Source: Lyngbya confervoides BDU141951 (GTDB lineage Bacteria; Cyanobacteriota; Cyanobacteriia; Thermosynechococcales; Thermosynechococcaceae). Taken from it: 64,000 nt of DNA. The DNA lies in contig NZ_JTHE03000015.1 in assembly GCF_000817775.3 (NCBI RefSeq), positions 1 through 64,000 of the forward strand, in the 5' to 3' direction. Below the pieces are notes generated by a model, which was not told the origin of the DNA, searched no databases, and worked only from the letters and a program-made list of their open reading frames with translations. Below, in pieces: positions 35,811-44,412 of the stretch. Position 1 is the stretch's first letter; each line of letters starts with the position of its first letter. Position numbers and translations under genes: made by a program.

Positions 35811-36335
35811 ATGGCCATTGTTGATGCCAAAGGACGGCTCTTTGGGAAGCTCAGCCTCATAGATATCGGGGCAGGACTGGTAATTTTAATGGTGCTGGTT
35901 GGAATTTTGGTGGTTCCGGGAGAGTCGGGGCAATCCATTGCTCAATCCGGCGCCTCCGTCAAGCCTGTTGAGGTGGATGTTCTGGTGCTAGGGTTAAGTG
36001 CCCGCGATCCCGACAAGCTCTTTCAAGCCGGTGACAAAGCCAGCTTTATCATTCGCAATCAGCCCTACGGTGAAGTCACCATTGACTCCATTCAAACGCT
36101 TCCTAAAACCATTGTGTTAGGGTTGCCGGATGGCACCCCTGCTGTGGTGGACGAGCCTCGTGAAGAATCCCAGTTCTCTCGAAACTTCCTGTTTACCCTG
36201 GAGGGGAAAGGGCGCCTGACCGATAAAGGACCGCTGCTGGGTAACGTTCCCATTAAAGTGGGGACGCCTGTGGAACTAGAAGGGCCGCTCTATACGTTTC
36301 GGGCCAGCGTCATTGACGTTCGAGTTGGAGAGTAG
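35811..36335 (+). CDS. DUF4330 domain protein
   Basis: The product of about 174 residues has the cyanobacterial DUF4330 pattern. It starts MAIVDAKGRLFGKLSLIDIGAG and has one transmembrane helix (about 22-40, VILMVLVGILVVPG). A periplasmic beta-rich domain follows, with VEVDVLVLGLS and FLFTLEGKGRLTDKGPLLGNVPIKVGTPVELEG. The function is unknown. The start is the ATG at 35811 with GAG upstream; a frame opening at 35781 adds ten non-conserved residues. Confidence 0.8.
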   Translation: MAIVDAKGRLFGKLSLIDIGAGLVILMVLVGILVVPGESGQSIAQSGASVKPVEVDVLVLGLSARDPDKLFQAGDKASFIIRNQPYGEVTIDSIQTLPKTIVLGLPDGTPAVVDEPREESQFSRNFLFTLEGKGRLTDKGPLLGNVPIKVGTPVELEGPLYTFRASVIDVRVGE

Positions 36336-36395
36336 CGTCTCTCCTCCAGAGAACATCACTGGCTTGGGGAAGCGCGCGCTGGGGATTCTAGGGAA

Positions 36396-36485
36396 CGGAG
36401 AGGGAGGGATTCGAACCCTCGCTAGGGGATTTACCCCTAGAACAGATTAGCAATCTGCCGCTTTCAACCACTCAGCCACCTCTCC
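36396..36485 (-). tRNA. tRNA-Ser (anticodon GCU)
   Basis: Read on the minus strand, the sequence begins GGAGAGGTGGCTGAGTGG. It has the anticodon stem-loop with GCT between GATT and AATC, a long variable arm typical of tRNA-Ser, and the T-arm GAGGGTTCGAATCCCTC. The acceptor stem GGAGAGG pairs with CCTCTCC, with G as the discriminator base. CCA is not encoded. The anticodon GCU reads AGC/AGU serine codons. The 90-nt length fits a class II tRNA. Confidence 0.95.
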
Positions 36486-36539
36486 AGATGGATGGATTTA
36501 ATACTAACAGATTTCGGTTCCCGCACAAGGTCGTTTTCC

Positions 36540-37166
36540 ATGAAGTTGCCAGATTTTTTTGAGTCCTCCCATCCGCTCATTGAGTCCCTTCAGGATCAAA
36601 GTGATGAGCAGCTCTTGCAAGACTTTCAGACCCAGCCTAGCCAGGGAAGATTTTTCATTGCGATCTTTTGTCGCTATGCTCCCCTGACCTATGCACTTTT
36701 AAGCCAAAAAGCCGGATCCTCGCTCCAGGTGGAATACCTGTTTGCCAAGGCCTGGCGGAATCTCTTTTTTGAGCTGCGGGCTCTGGATTTTCACAGTTCC
36801 TCCTCAAGCCCAGGCCTGACGCTCCAGGATTGGATCTTTGAGAAAATTGCCGTGAGCATTCATACGGATCCGGTTCCCTCCATTGAGGAGGTACCCTACT
36901 CTCTGGCTACCGCTCCTTTTCCCCTCTGGTGCTATCTTCAGATCGCCCTAGATCAGCTTCCCCCGCGGCCTCGACTGCTTTTGGTGTTAACCTACTTGTT
37001 TCACTGGTCGGCCCATAAAATTGTGAGCTTTTTAGCCGCTGAGGGAGAAGAACTGGCCCCTGCCCAGCTAGATCGTGAGTTGATAGAGGCGAGCGATGGC
37101 CTCCTGGCGGCGATCCCAGAAGATATTCAGGAGATTTACCTCACTCCTGAGACGGTTAAAGCCTAG
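36540..37166 (+). CDS. Sigma-70 region-like protein (degenerate ECF-type)
   Basis: The product of about 208 residues has a DEQLLQDFQTQP...FIAIFCRYAPLTYALL segment resembling sigma-70 region 2 and a QLPPRPRLLLVLTYLFHWSAHKIVSFL segment resembling region 4. The helix-turn-helix portion is weakly conserved, and it may not bind a classical promoter. Such proteins are annotated as sigma-factor-like in cyanobacteria. The ATG at 36540 gives the compact form; an earlier start at 36492 lies just beyond the tRNA. It is convergent with a small Cys-containing protein. Confidence 0.6.
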   Translation: MKLPDFFESSHPLIESLQDQSDEQLLQDFQTQPSQGRFFIAIFCRYAPLTYALLSQKAGSSLQVEYLFAKAWRNLFFELRALDFHSSSSSPGLTLQDWIFEKIAVSIHTDPVPSIEEVPYSLATAPFPLWCYLQIALDQLPPRPRLLLVLTYLFHWSAHKIVSFLAAEGEELAPAQLDRELIEASDGLLAAIPEDIQEIYLTPETVKA

Positions 37167-37189
37167 ATGGAATGGTTCAGCGCGGCGGA

Positions 37190-37429
37190 TTACTTCAAAC
37201 GCCCAGAGGTTCTGGCAAGCTGACCCAAACCCAGGGCATCTAGGCCAGCACAAAGGGCATGGGCACGACCCTGGCGTACACGCACGGTCAACAGAAGGGT
37301 GTCAAAGGCCTCTTCACAGACGCGGCATCGCGGCCGATCCTTGCGCTCTTGAGCGTCTGGCCCGGATCCCTGCCGAGAATCGGGGCGAGAACGTCGGGAC
37401 CTTGGAGAATGATCTGGAAATTGACCCAT
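37190..37429 (-). CDS. Small CxxC-containing protein, unknown function
   Basis: The 79-residue frame begins with an Arg/Ser/Asp-rich disordered stretch. It then has a segment CRVCEEAFDTLLLTVRVRQGRAHALCAGLD that looks like half of a zinc-ribbon fold (CxxC plus a later Cys). It is compatible with a real gene because of this orderly motif, but I do not recognise a named family. It is convergent with the sigma-like gene and divergent from the SpoIID gene. Confidence 0.45.
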   Translation of the reverse strand: MGQFPDHSPRSRRSRPDSRQGSGPDAQERKDRPRCRVCEEAFDTLLLTVRVRQGRAHALCAGLDALGLGQLARTSGRLK

Positions 37430-37521
37430 GGAAGTTTTTGTTACGCCTCACCAATTGTGATCCATCCTAGCGCTACTGCACTTCGGAGCGACGAAATGGG
37501 CATAATGATCCCGCAGGCCTT

Positions 37522-37542
37522 GCCATTGACCGTTACAATGGC
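37522..37542. promoter_or_regulatory. Inverted repeat upstream of the SpoIID/LytB gene
   Basis: GCCATTG (37522-37528) and CAATGGC (37536-37542) flank a 7-nt spacer, 32 bp before the start codon of the SpoIID-type gene. It could be an operator or a leader hairpin. No T-run follows. Confidence 0.4.
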
Positions 37543-37573
37543 CTGAAGTGCAAAAATCGGGTTAGATAGATTT

Positions 37574-38710
37574 ATGCTCAGGGCTTTCCTTCAACATCGG
37601 GCCGTTAAGTCGAAAAAAACACTCTACATTGGGGTTCCATGCCTCCTTAGCCTGATGGCAGTCAGTCCTCTCCTGGCCTCCATGACCCATGGTTTCCTCA
37701 GTTCACAGTCCAGTCGTGCCCTGCAGGTTCCCCCCAGAACAGGGGCAGATGCCGCAGAGATTTCCAAACCCCCGACGATTGTGGCCCAACCGGGGACGAC
37801 CGCACCCGCCCCAAATCCAATGCAGCCCCCGGCAAAGACCCCGGCCCCGGCCGTACCGGTCACCCCAGGGTCTCAAGGGAGCACGCCTGCACCGGTCCCC
37901 GCAGATCAGTCTGCAGCATCTCAGCCATCCCCCCAGGCTCCAACTAGGCTCACCGTGCAGCATTACGCGGGGGGAAGCGCCACAGATATTCCTGAGGTGC
38001 CTGTGCGCGTGGGCATCGTCCTAGACCAAAGCCAGTTGACTCTGGCCACGGCCAACGCCGGCGTCATTACCGATGAACAGGGACAGGTCCTGCAGTCCCT
38101 CGCCCCGCAAACCGCTACTGCCGCAGTTTTTTCCAGCGGCGGAGTGCAAATCGGCAGCTTGTCACCGCGTCGCTCGGTATGGGTACAGTCAGCCTCCAAT
38201 GGACTCACCTACGTGAATGGACGCTGGTATCGCGGCGCCATAGAGCTCATTGCAGACCAGGGCAAGGTTTTGGCTGTGAATCACATTGAGATGCAGCCCT
38301 ATCTCTACAGCGTAGTGGGCGCTGAAATGTACCAGAGTTGGCCCGCAGAAGCGCTCAAGGCCCAAGCCATTGCCGCGAGATCCTATGCCCTGGTGCATAT
38401 TGTCCGACCTGCCAGCCACTATTTTGATCTGGGTGCAACCCAGCGTTGGCAAGCTTACAAAGGTGTAGAAACCGAAGCGGGCTCCACCCTTGCCGCAGTG
38501 GATGCCACCCACGGAATGATTATTTCCTACGATGGGGGCGTTGTGGAATCACTCTATGCTTCTTCTGACAGTTTGGTCCGAGAGGCCCATAGTGGTTTTG
38601 GCATGAGCCAGCATAGTGCTCGTGATTTGGCCCAGCAAAATCTATCCTTCAGTCAAATTTTGAACCGCTTTTATCCGGGGACCCACCTAGCCCTACTCCA
38701 GGCCGAGTAA
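37574..38710 (+). CDS. SpoIID/LytB domain protein
   Basis: This 378-residue protein has an N-terminal transmembrane/signal segment (about 16-42) and a long Pro/Ala/Thr-rich linker (to about 125). Its domain resembles SpoIID/LytB, with the hallmark YLYSVVGAEM and SWPAEALKAQAIAARSYAL. SpoIID-type proteins cleave glycan strands lacking peptide stems, or enhance amidases. The final motif HSGFGMSQHSARDLAQQ...ILNRFYPGT is present. The segment between LYASSDSLV and REAHSGFGMSQ appears compressed compared with LytB-type proteins, which normally carry extra strands there. The role is peptidoglycan remodelling by inference. Confidence 0.82.
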   Translation: MLRAFLQHRAVKSKKTLYIGVPCLLSLMAVSPLLASMTHGFLSSQSSRALQVPPRTGADAAEISKPPTIVAQPGTTAPAPNPMQPPAKTPAPAVPVTPGSQGSTPAPVPADQSAASQPSPQAPTRLTVQHYAGGSATDIPEVPVRVGIVLDQSQLTLATANAGVITDEQGQVLQSLAPQTATAAVFSSGGVQIGSLSPRRSVWVQSASNGLTYVNGRWYRGAIELIADQGKVLAVNHIEMQPYLYSVVGAEMYQSWPAEALKAQAIAARSYALVHIVRPASHYFDLGATQRWQAYKGVETEAGSTLAAVDATHGMIISYDGGVVESLYASSDSLVREAHSGFGMSQHSARDLAQQNLSFSQILNRFYPGTHLALLQAE

Positions 38711-38735
38711 GGCGTCATATCCTCCGAGTACATAA

Positions 38736-38763
38736 GGTCAATCTCTTGACAAAGAAATTGACC
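38736..38763. terminator. Inverted repeat after the SpoIID/LytB gene
   Basis: GGTCAAT (38736-38742) and ATTGACC (38757-38763) form 7-bp arms around a 14-nt loop, downstream of the + strand gene. No U-tract follows; the next bases are a tandem CCGGATCTTCCC duplication. It may contribute to termination between convergent genes. Confidence 0.4.
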
Positions 38764-38800
38764 GGATCTTCCCCCGGATCTTCCCAGGGCTGTTGCTGGA

Positions 38801-39208
38801 CTAGTCCTCAGATTCCTCTAGGGAATCGTCGCTTTTAAGCTGGTTGAGATGGATGTGTTTGTACCCTAACTTGATCTCAAACTCGTCTCCGGGTTGGAGA
38901 CCCATTTCTGAAGTGTAGGCAGCACCAATAACAATGGAGCCATTTTTGTGCACGCTGACGCGATAGGACGCTTCCCGGCCGCGACCATCCTTACTTTTTC
39001 CATCATTGAGCTTGATTCCTTGGGCTTCCAGAATCGCTTCGAGAAACTCTGCAATTTTGGCCTTGGGTTGCTTCCCTGTTGCCACGGTTGCATACCCACA
39101 TTGAATGGCCTTTTGCCGCCTTGATAAGTGAGAAAGTTCCTTGACTTTCCTCAGCAATTCCTTCCCCTTCAAGGGTTGAATTTGCTGAACAGACTTAGTT
39201 TTCGCCAT
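38801..39208 (-). CDS. cyAbrB family transcriptional regulator
   Basis: This 135-residue protein has the cyanobacterial AbrB layout. The N-terminal part has the conserved LKGKELLRKVKELSHLSRR and QCGYATVATGKQPKAKIAEFLEAILEAQGI. A C-terminal AbrB-type beta domain has SYRVSVHKNGSIVIGAAYTSEMGLQPGDEFEIKLGYKHI. cyAbrB proteins are phylum-specific regulators of carbon and nitrogen metabolism and hydrogenase genes. Here the paralogue type (cyAbrB1 or cyAbrB2) cannot be decided with confidence. It has a 475-bp upstream region shared with a divergent ABC transporter. Confidence 0.88.
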   Translation of the reverse strand: MAKTKSVQQIQPLKGKELLRKVKELSHLSRRQKAIQCGYATVATGKQPKAKIAEFLEAILEAQGIKLNDGKSKDGRGREASYRVSVHKNGSIVIGAAYTSEMGLQPGDEFEIKLGYKHIHLNQLKSDDSLEESED

Positions 39209-39683
39209 TGGAGCTGGATGATTTGAGTCTTTAGATTATAAACACAATTATAGCAATTGCCAATCCACATTTTTCGACTGTTCTTTACAAGAATTACGCT
39301 CAGTCCTACCAGTAGATTTAAAAGGCTTGTCTGCAAAAGTTGATCGCTGTGCTGGATTCTTTAGGAGAAAGAATCTGAGGTTCCTAGGCGCCTATTCGCC
39401 CCAGGAAGGTGACCATTTCATCCAGGAAAGGCACAAAAATCTGGCCACAGGGTAACCCAAAGAACCCTTGACTCTGGGGAACCAAAACTTTATCTGACCG
39501 AGAAGATTAGGCGAAACGCCTGGCAGCAAGAAGGGGGAGATTATCACCGCTCAACCTCGGGGTTGAGATGCATCCTCAGGATGGGTTGCCCTTGGCGATC
39601 GCTGGCTGAGTGAGTAACCGGTTCAGTTTGTAACATTCAGTTAACATAATGAAAACAACGCGCAATCCCCTCCTGCTAACGTC
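39209..39683. other. Long divergent intergenic region (cyAbrB / ABC exporter)
   Basis: No gene seen. It contains a hairpin-forming inverted repeat (listed separately). The bases just before cyAbrB are AT-rich, as expected for a promoter. Confidence 0.4.
39355..39375. promoter_or_regulatory. Perfect inverted repeat in the cyAbrB / ABC intergenic region
   Basis: GATTCTTT (39355-39362) and AAAGAATC (39368-39375) flank AGGAG. The position, 147 bp upstream of cyAbrB and 309 bp upstream of the ABC gene, suits an operator. It is otherwise unassigned. Confidence 0.45.
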
Positions 39684-41396
39684 ATGGAACGATTTAATCT
39701 GGAAGTCTTTCGCCAATTTTGGGCGATCGCCAAGCCCTACTGGTTTAGCGACGAAAAGTGGCGCGCGCGCGGGCTGCTGCTGCTGGTCTTGGTTCTCTCC
39801 CTGGCCTACACGGGCCTGAGCGTCCTGCTCAATAACCAGCGCGGCGCTTTAATCTCCTCGCTCTCGGCCCAGGATGAGGCTCGATTTTGGCAGACCATTC
39901 TCATTTTTAGCCTGGTGCTGGTGGCCTATGCGCCTTTATTTGCTGGCTATGTGTATCTGCGCGATCGTCTGGGGCTGCAGTGGCGGCGCTGGCTCACAGA
40001 GCGTTTTGTGGACAACTACTTTCGCGATCGCGCCTACTACGATCTCAACACGGGCGAGCCTGAGATCGACAATCCAGATCAACGAATTGCGGAGGATGTC
40101 AAAAGCTTTACCGGCGAATCCTTAACCCTGGCCTTGGTGATGTTGGACTCTGTACTGTCCGTGGCTGCCTTCGGGGAGGTTCTCTGGGGAATTTCGCCGC
40201 GGCTGGTGGTGTTTTTGGTCCTCTACGCCGTGGTGGGGACCCTACTCACCGTGGGCGTGTTTGGCAAAGCCCTGGTGCGATTAAACTTTGCCCAACTTAA
40301 AAAAGAAGCTGACTTCCGCTTTAGTCTGGTGCGGATTCGTGAAAATGCCGAAGCGATCGCCTTTTACCGAGGCGAAAATCAAGAATCCACCCAGATTAAG
40401 CATCGCTTTATGGCTGCCTTTGAAAACTATAAGCGGCTCATTTTCTGGGAGCTGAATCTCAATGGTTTGACCAACGCCTACGAGTTTATTCCCTTTATTT
40501 TGCCAGCGCTGGTGGTGGCTCCCAGCATCTTTGCCGGGGACCTGGAAGTGGGGAAGGTCTCGGAAGCCCAGGGAGCATTTATTCGCGTCTTCTTTTCCCT
40601 CAATTTAATTGTGGCCCGGTTCCAGGAACTCACCACCTTTGGAGCAGGCATTGAACGTTTGTACACCTTTGCCGACTGTCTGGAACAGGCCCAACCGACC
40701 GAGACACAGTCCGATCAGCCAACCATTGCGGTGACACCAGGCAAGCAGCTGGCGCTACAACAGCTGACGGTCATGACGCCCAACTACCAACGGACCCTGA
40801 TCCAGGATCTGTGCGTAGCCCTGCCAGCGGGAGAGGGGCTGCTGGTGCGTGGCCCGAGCGGCTGTGGCAAAAGTTCGCTGCTGCGGGCGATCGCAAGTCT
40901 TTGGAACGCTGGGTCCGGGACCATTGTTCGCCCCGACCTGGACCATATGCTGTTCTTGCCCCAGCGTCCCTACATGATTCTGGGCACCCTGCGAGATCAG
41001 CTTCTCTATCCCCACGTCACGGTTCAGGTGGAGGATGAGCGCCTGACGCAGGTGCTGGCGCAGGTCAACCTTCCTGGTCTGGAGCAGCAATTTGGGGGCT
41101 TTGAGGCCAGGGAAGATTGGGCGGCGGTTCTCTCCCTGGGTGAACAGCAGCGGCTGTCCTTTGCGCGAGTTCTCTTGAATAATCCCAAATATGCCATTCT
41201 TGACGAGGCCACCAGTGCGCTGGATCTGCAGAATGAAGCGGACCTGTATGGACAGCTGCAAAGCACGGGCACCACGTTTTTGAGTGTCGGCCACCGCGAA
41301 ACCCTGGCGGCCTATCACCACCTGGCCCTAGATCTGGAGGCAGATCACAGCTGGAGACTCTCTCCCCTCAGCGGTTCCCCGGATTCCGTCCCGTAA
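39684..41396 (+). CDS. ABC transporter, fused membrane and ATPase (SbmA/YddA/ABCD type)
   Basis: The 570 residues fuse an ABC_membrane_2-type permease (about 1-340) to an ATPase. The permease has about six helices, e.g. GLLLLVLVLSLAYTGLSVLLN, and the EEA-like motif is in the RIRENAEAIAFYRGE segment. The nucleotide-binding domain has Walker A GPSGCGKSS (about 391), signature LSLGEQQRLSFARVLL (about 486) and Walker B YAILDEATSALD (about 503). It belongs to the group with bacterial YddA/SbmA and eukaryotic peroxisomal ABCD transporters. The substrate is unknown. The ATPase lacks nothing essential. It is convergent with a small membrane protein. Confidence 0.88.
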   Translation: MERFNLEVFRQFWAIAKPYWFSDEKWRARGLLLLVLVLSLAYTGLSVLLNNQRGALISSLSAQDEARFWQTILIFSLVLVAYAPLFAGYVYLRDRLGLQWRRWLTERFVDNYFRDRAYYDLNTGEPEIDNPDQRIAEDVKSFTGESLTLALVMLDSVLSVAAFGEVLWGISPRLVVFLVLYAVVGTLLTVGVFGKALVRLNFAQLKKEADFRFSLVRIRENAEAIAFYRGENQESTQIKHRFMAAFENYKRLIFWELNLNGLTNAYEFIPFILPALVVAPSIFAGDLEVGKVSEAQGAFIRVFFSLNLIVARFQELTTFGAGIERLYTFADCLEQAQPTETQSDQPTIAVTPGKQLALQQLTVMTPNYQRTLIQDLCVALPAGEGLLVRGPSGCGKSSLLRAIASLWNAGSGTIVRPDLDHMLFLPQRPYMILGTLRDQLLYPHVTVQVEDERLTQVLAQVNLPGLEQQFGGFEAREDWAAVLSLGEQQRLSFARVLLNNPKYAILDEATSALDLQNEADLYGQLQSTGTTFLSVGHRETLAAYHHLALDLEADHSWRLSPLSGSPDSVP

Positions 41397-41440
41397 CCCC
41401 TCGATTTCGGCCTCTCCTTTTCGGCTGCTTTGAGGGGTTA
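41394..41440. terminator. Symmetrical inverted repeat spanning both stop codons
   Basis: TAACCCCTC (41394-41402) and GAGGGGTTA (41432-41440) form perfect 9-bp arms. The left arm includes the TAA stop of the ABC gene and the right arm, read on the minus strand, includes the TAA stop of the convergent gene. The 29-nt loop contains a second small GC-rich element. It is a likely bidirectional transcription end. Confidence 0.6.
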
Positions 41441-41968
41441 GGGCTGTTGCTGGGACTGGGGGGGAGGGGCCTCGATCCCGGAGGAGGTACCGATCCAGTC
41501 CACGTTCTGCCACATCAAAACCCCCCCCAGGGACATTGCCGCCACCAAGGCGGCTCCGGAGGTCAAGCGCAGTTGTCGTCGCAGCGCCCTGATCTGGCGC
41601 TGCTGGGACCCGATTAAGACCTCGGGGGCGGGCGCTACGGTCTGCACGGTCACGGTTGGGGGGATCGGCGGCACTTTAAAGGCTACCTTTGAAAACAGCC
41701 AGCCTGTAATCAGCCGCGGCGTCTTTTTCACTAGCCAGCGATAGCCGAAATAGCGACCTACGGGGGTGGCCCAGTGAGCCACGGTTTTCAGGCCGTGATT
41801 TACGGGTTTGAACTTGACCTTATGGTTGATGAAATTAATCGTGCCGGTGGCGTAGAGGCGATCCAGAATCAGCTTGATCGTTGCCTCTTCATTGACCATC
41901 AGCTGAGTGACCAGCAGCTCCACGTCCCGTCGACGGATTTGCTGATTGATGGATTCCTGGTCTTGCAT
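41438..41968 (-). CDS. Hypothetical protein with one C-terminal membrane helix
   Basis: This 176-residue protein has an N-terminal helical domain (1-60: RRRDVELLVTQLMVNEEATIKLILDRLY) and a basic middle region with WATPVGRYFGYRWLVKKTPRLI. After a Pro/Val-rich linker, one transmembrane helix (about 138-155, SGAALVAAMSLGGVLMWQ) is followed by a Pro/Gln tail. I do not recognise a named family. It overlaps with the terminator of the ABC gene and is divergent from ExoD, with 69 bp between starts. Confidence 0.65.
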   Translation of the reverse strand: MQDQESINQQIRRRDVELLVTQLMVNEEATIKLILDRLYATGTINFINHKVKFKPVNHGLKTVAHWATPVGRYFGYRWLVKKTPRLITGWLFSKVAFKVPPIPPTVTVQTVAPAPEVLIGSQQRQIRALRRQLRLTSGAALVAAMSLGGVLMWQNVDWIGTSSGIEAPPPQSQQQP

Positions 41969-42037
41969 AGCTCCGCTGTCAATGGTATCTGACTATTACT
42001 ATGCCATACGCCTTTTTGGCAAATTGTAAATTGCAGC

Positions 42038-42814
42038 ATGGCGGTTTCACCACTAGGACCACCACTAGAACCAGGGGCCTTCAAGCAGCTGCTAGCGCCG
42101 TCGTTCCCGGGTTCGAGGCTGGGCGATCGCATCATTCGGATGTTACGCTGGTGGCCGCAAAGACCGCCAACGTTTCTGCTAAACGGTGAGATTGCCCTGA
42201 CTTTTTCCGCCCATCCCAAATTCTCCCAGGACCTTCGCAATCTGCTGAGGCGGCTCGCAGATCGCCCCCTCACCCTGGGAGACTTGGTCACCGAAACCGC
42301 CGACCGCGGAGTGGTCTTGATGATTGGTTTACTGGTGCTGCCCTTCCTGTTGCCGATGCCACCGGGGTTAACTACCATTCTGGGGGGCGGCAGTCTTCTG
42401 CTGAGCCTGCAGTTGATCTTTGGTAAAAATGTACCCTGGCTACCGCCGCGCATCGCCCGATTTCGATTTCCACAAAGGCTGGCCAAGCAGGTTCTCAACA
42501 ACTTGCATCGCTTTACCCGCTTGCTTGAGACCCACACCCGACCCCGCTGGCTATCCTTGGCCCAGCATCCCCTGGCCCAGCGGATTAATGGCCTGTGCAT
42601 GGCGTGGCTGGCGCTGCTGCTCATGAGTCCAGTTCCCTTTACCAATCCCATTCCCACCGTGGGAATTTTGCTGTTTGTGGTGGCCATGCTAGAGCGTGAT
42701 GGCCTGCTTCTGTGCATTGCCTACGGAATGACGGGCCTGATTACGGCCATGGTGGGCATCATTGCCTTTCTGGTCTGGCAATCCCCGGACTGGCTACCCC
42801 AGATATTTTCCTGA
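42038..42814 (+). CDS. ExoD-family exopolysaccharide synthesis protein
   Basis: This 258-residue membrane protein has the ExoD pattern: LRNLLRRLADRPLTLGDLVTETADRGVVLMIGLLVLPFLLPMPPG, then LLSLQLIFGKNVPWLPPRIA. Three to four more helices follow. ExoD in rhizobia affects exopolysaccharide production and alkaline tolerance; the biochemical role is unknown. Downstream lies an imperfect hairpin and a convergent secreted protein. Confidence 0.85.
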   Translation: MAVSPLGPPLEPGAFKQLLAPSFPGSRLGDRIIRMLRWWPQRPPTFLLNGEIALTFSAHPKFSQDLRNLLRRLADRPLTLGDLVTETADRGVVLMIGLLVLPFLLPMPPGLTTILGGGSLLLSLQLIFGKNVPWLPPRIARFRFPQRLAKQVLNNLHRFTRLLETHTRPRWLSLAQHPLAQRINGLCMAWLALLLMSPVPFTNPIPTVGILLFVVAMLERDGLLLCIAYGMTGLITAMVGIIAFLVWQSPDWLPQIFS

Positions 42815-42842
42815 GGCCCTCGCAATGAAAGCCTGCAAAACA

Positions 42843-42870
42843 GCAGGGAAAGTTTGTGGACTTCCCCTGC
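42843..42870. terminator. Hairpin between ExoD and the convergent secreted protein gene
   Basis: GCAGGGAAAGT (42843-42853) and ACTTCCCCTGC (42860-42870) pair at ten of eleven positions around a 6-nt loop. It lies between the stop at 42814 and the opposite stop at 42916. No U-tract follows on either side. Confidence 0.5.
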
Positions 42871-42915
42871 GATGGCGGCAATGCCTAACTCTTACATTGG
42901 GATCACTGGGCTCAG

Positions 42916-43896
42916 CTACCAGCTCCAGGTTCTGGTTGCGCTAAAGGATCCATCTTGCCAGTTGGCGTAGTGGAACCCGGTTGCTCCACCGTGGGCCGGC
43001 CAGAAGCAGCCAATATCCCAACGGACGTAGGAGGATTCCGTATCACAATTAGAGCAAGAATCGCGATCGCGGCGGCTGCCAATTTCAGCCCGTGTTTCTA
43101 TGTAATTAATCCGTGTGTGGGGACGATATCCACCTTGGATCGGCCCCCAAGCTTCGGCCTTGGTCCAGGCCCGATAATCGCGGCAAAAGCCACCGCGGTA
43201 GCGCCAGTACATGGACCAGGAGAATTGAGAAAACGGATAGGGGTTCGCAGCTTGCAGCATGGGGACTCCTACGAGGGGCAGCGAAGCCTGGAGCGTGGGG
43301 AAAAACCTTGCGGCCGGTTGCTGCACCTCAAAAACTTCGCTTTTTACAAACAGCGTCACCCTTTGTCCCAGTTCATCGAGGAGGGTGCCATCGGGTTTGA
43401 GGGTGTACTTCATTTCTGCCAGCTGATCCTTGAGGGTGCGTGGCACAAAGGGGGTTTCCACTAGATAGAGGCCAGTCTCGGGCACCGTTTGCAGTTCCGA
43501 CCAGCGCTGCAGGGAAATTTGCCTAACGCCAGGGAGATCGCTCAAAGCCAGACCCGCACGGGAGGCCGGAGCGATCTGGACCGATCCGCCGTTAAATTTC
43601 AGATCTCCCTTGGGCAGGCGAATTTGTTGTAAGGAAGGCTGAATGGGCTGTACCTCAACGGGCTGAATTTGAATCGGCCGGAGGGGCCTCTGGGGACCCG
43701 GATCAACCTGGGCAATAGCGCGATTGTAATCCAGCTTGGCCTGCAAGGGACAAGCTGGATTCTCGCTCTGCTGAGCCGACCCCTCGGCAGCATTGAGGAC
43801 CGGGGAGAAACTGCGGTTAAAGGCATCGGCAGGAAGTATGCTTGAGAACAGCGCAGTTAGGGTAAATGCACTGATTGCGATTATTTTTTTGTTCAT
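42916..43896 (-). CDS. Secreted protein of unknown function
   Basis: The product of about 326 residues starts with a Sec signal peptide (KKIIAISAFTLTALFSSILPADA). A Pro/Gln-rich linker with repeated IQPVEVQPIQP elements follows, then a beta-rich region (SRAGLALSDLPGVRQISLQRWSELQ), and a C-terminal segment rich in aromatic residues and paired Cys (GFCRDYRAWTKAEAWGP, DRDSCSNCD). I recognise no family. The ATG at 43896 is chosen for the intact signal peptide. It is likely exported to the periplasm or beyond. Its upstream region is shared with nothing directly divergent except mreB 517 bp away. Confidence 0.65.
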   Translation of the reverse strand: MNKKIIAISAFTLTALFSSILPADAFNRSFSPVLNAAEGSAQQSENPACPLQAKLDYNRAIAQVDPGPQRPLRPIQIQPVEVQPIQPSLQQIRLPKGDLKFNGGSVQIAPASRAGLALSDLPGVRQISLQRWSELQTVPETGLYLVETPFVPRTLKDQLAEMKYTLKPDGTLLDELGQRVTLFVKSEVFEVQQPAARFFPTLQASLPLVGVPMLQAANPYPFSQFSWSMYWRYRGGFCRDYRAWTKAEAWGPIQGGYRPHTRINYIETRAEIGSRRDRDSCSNCDTESSYVRWDIGCFWPAHGGATGFHYANWQDGSFSATRTWSW

Positions 43897-44412
43897 GATC
43901 TGCACCGAACCTGAGAGTGACAGAGGGGTTCACAGCTTCAAACGGGAAGGCTCTGCACCTTGATTGTTTGTCTTGGATGGCAATGAAGTTTTTGTACGGG
44001 TGGAGGGACGATTTCTGACGGCTAGACCCACATCCCTCGGCAACGATCAAGGCCGCTATTCCTTTAACTCTATGCTAGCGCCGAACTAGCGGCATTCGCT
44101 GTGATCTCTATCAGCTTGAGGGGACAGACGAATCCCCTTTCAGGCTCTAGGGCGATCGCGCCCTGTAGATGCAAAGGTGCATAGGCCACGGAGGCCATCA
44201 TCCGCAAGGCGATCGCTTTCGTCCATATTGTAGAGTTCAGATTGGGGTTCCTTCGCTAAAGTAAGGAGGAGATGGGGCGTTGGGTCAGGTCAGATTTTAA
44301 TCTCCATTGATCCCCGCTGATCTCCATCCCAATGTCCGAAACCCAGTGAACTGAATCGAAAGGAAATGCTTGTTATTTTTCAGCAGGGCTGCTGTAGGAG
44401 TGATCTTTAGCG
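43897..44412. other. Intergenic region upstream of mreB
   Basis: 516 bp without a gene between the divergent secreted-protein gene and mreB. I see an AGGAG ribosome site about 11 bases before mreB and no other firm element. Confidence 0.4.

Noticed and set aside
37259-37546. Plus-strand frames overlapping the small CxxC protein
   Set aside because: They contain no recognisable domain, overlap each other, and run through the leader of the SpoIID gene.
40478-41321. Minus-strand frames within the ABC transporter gene
   Set aside because: They are reading-frame shadows of a well-supported fused ABC gene.
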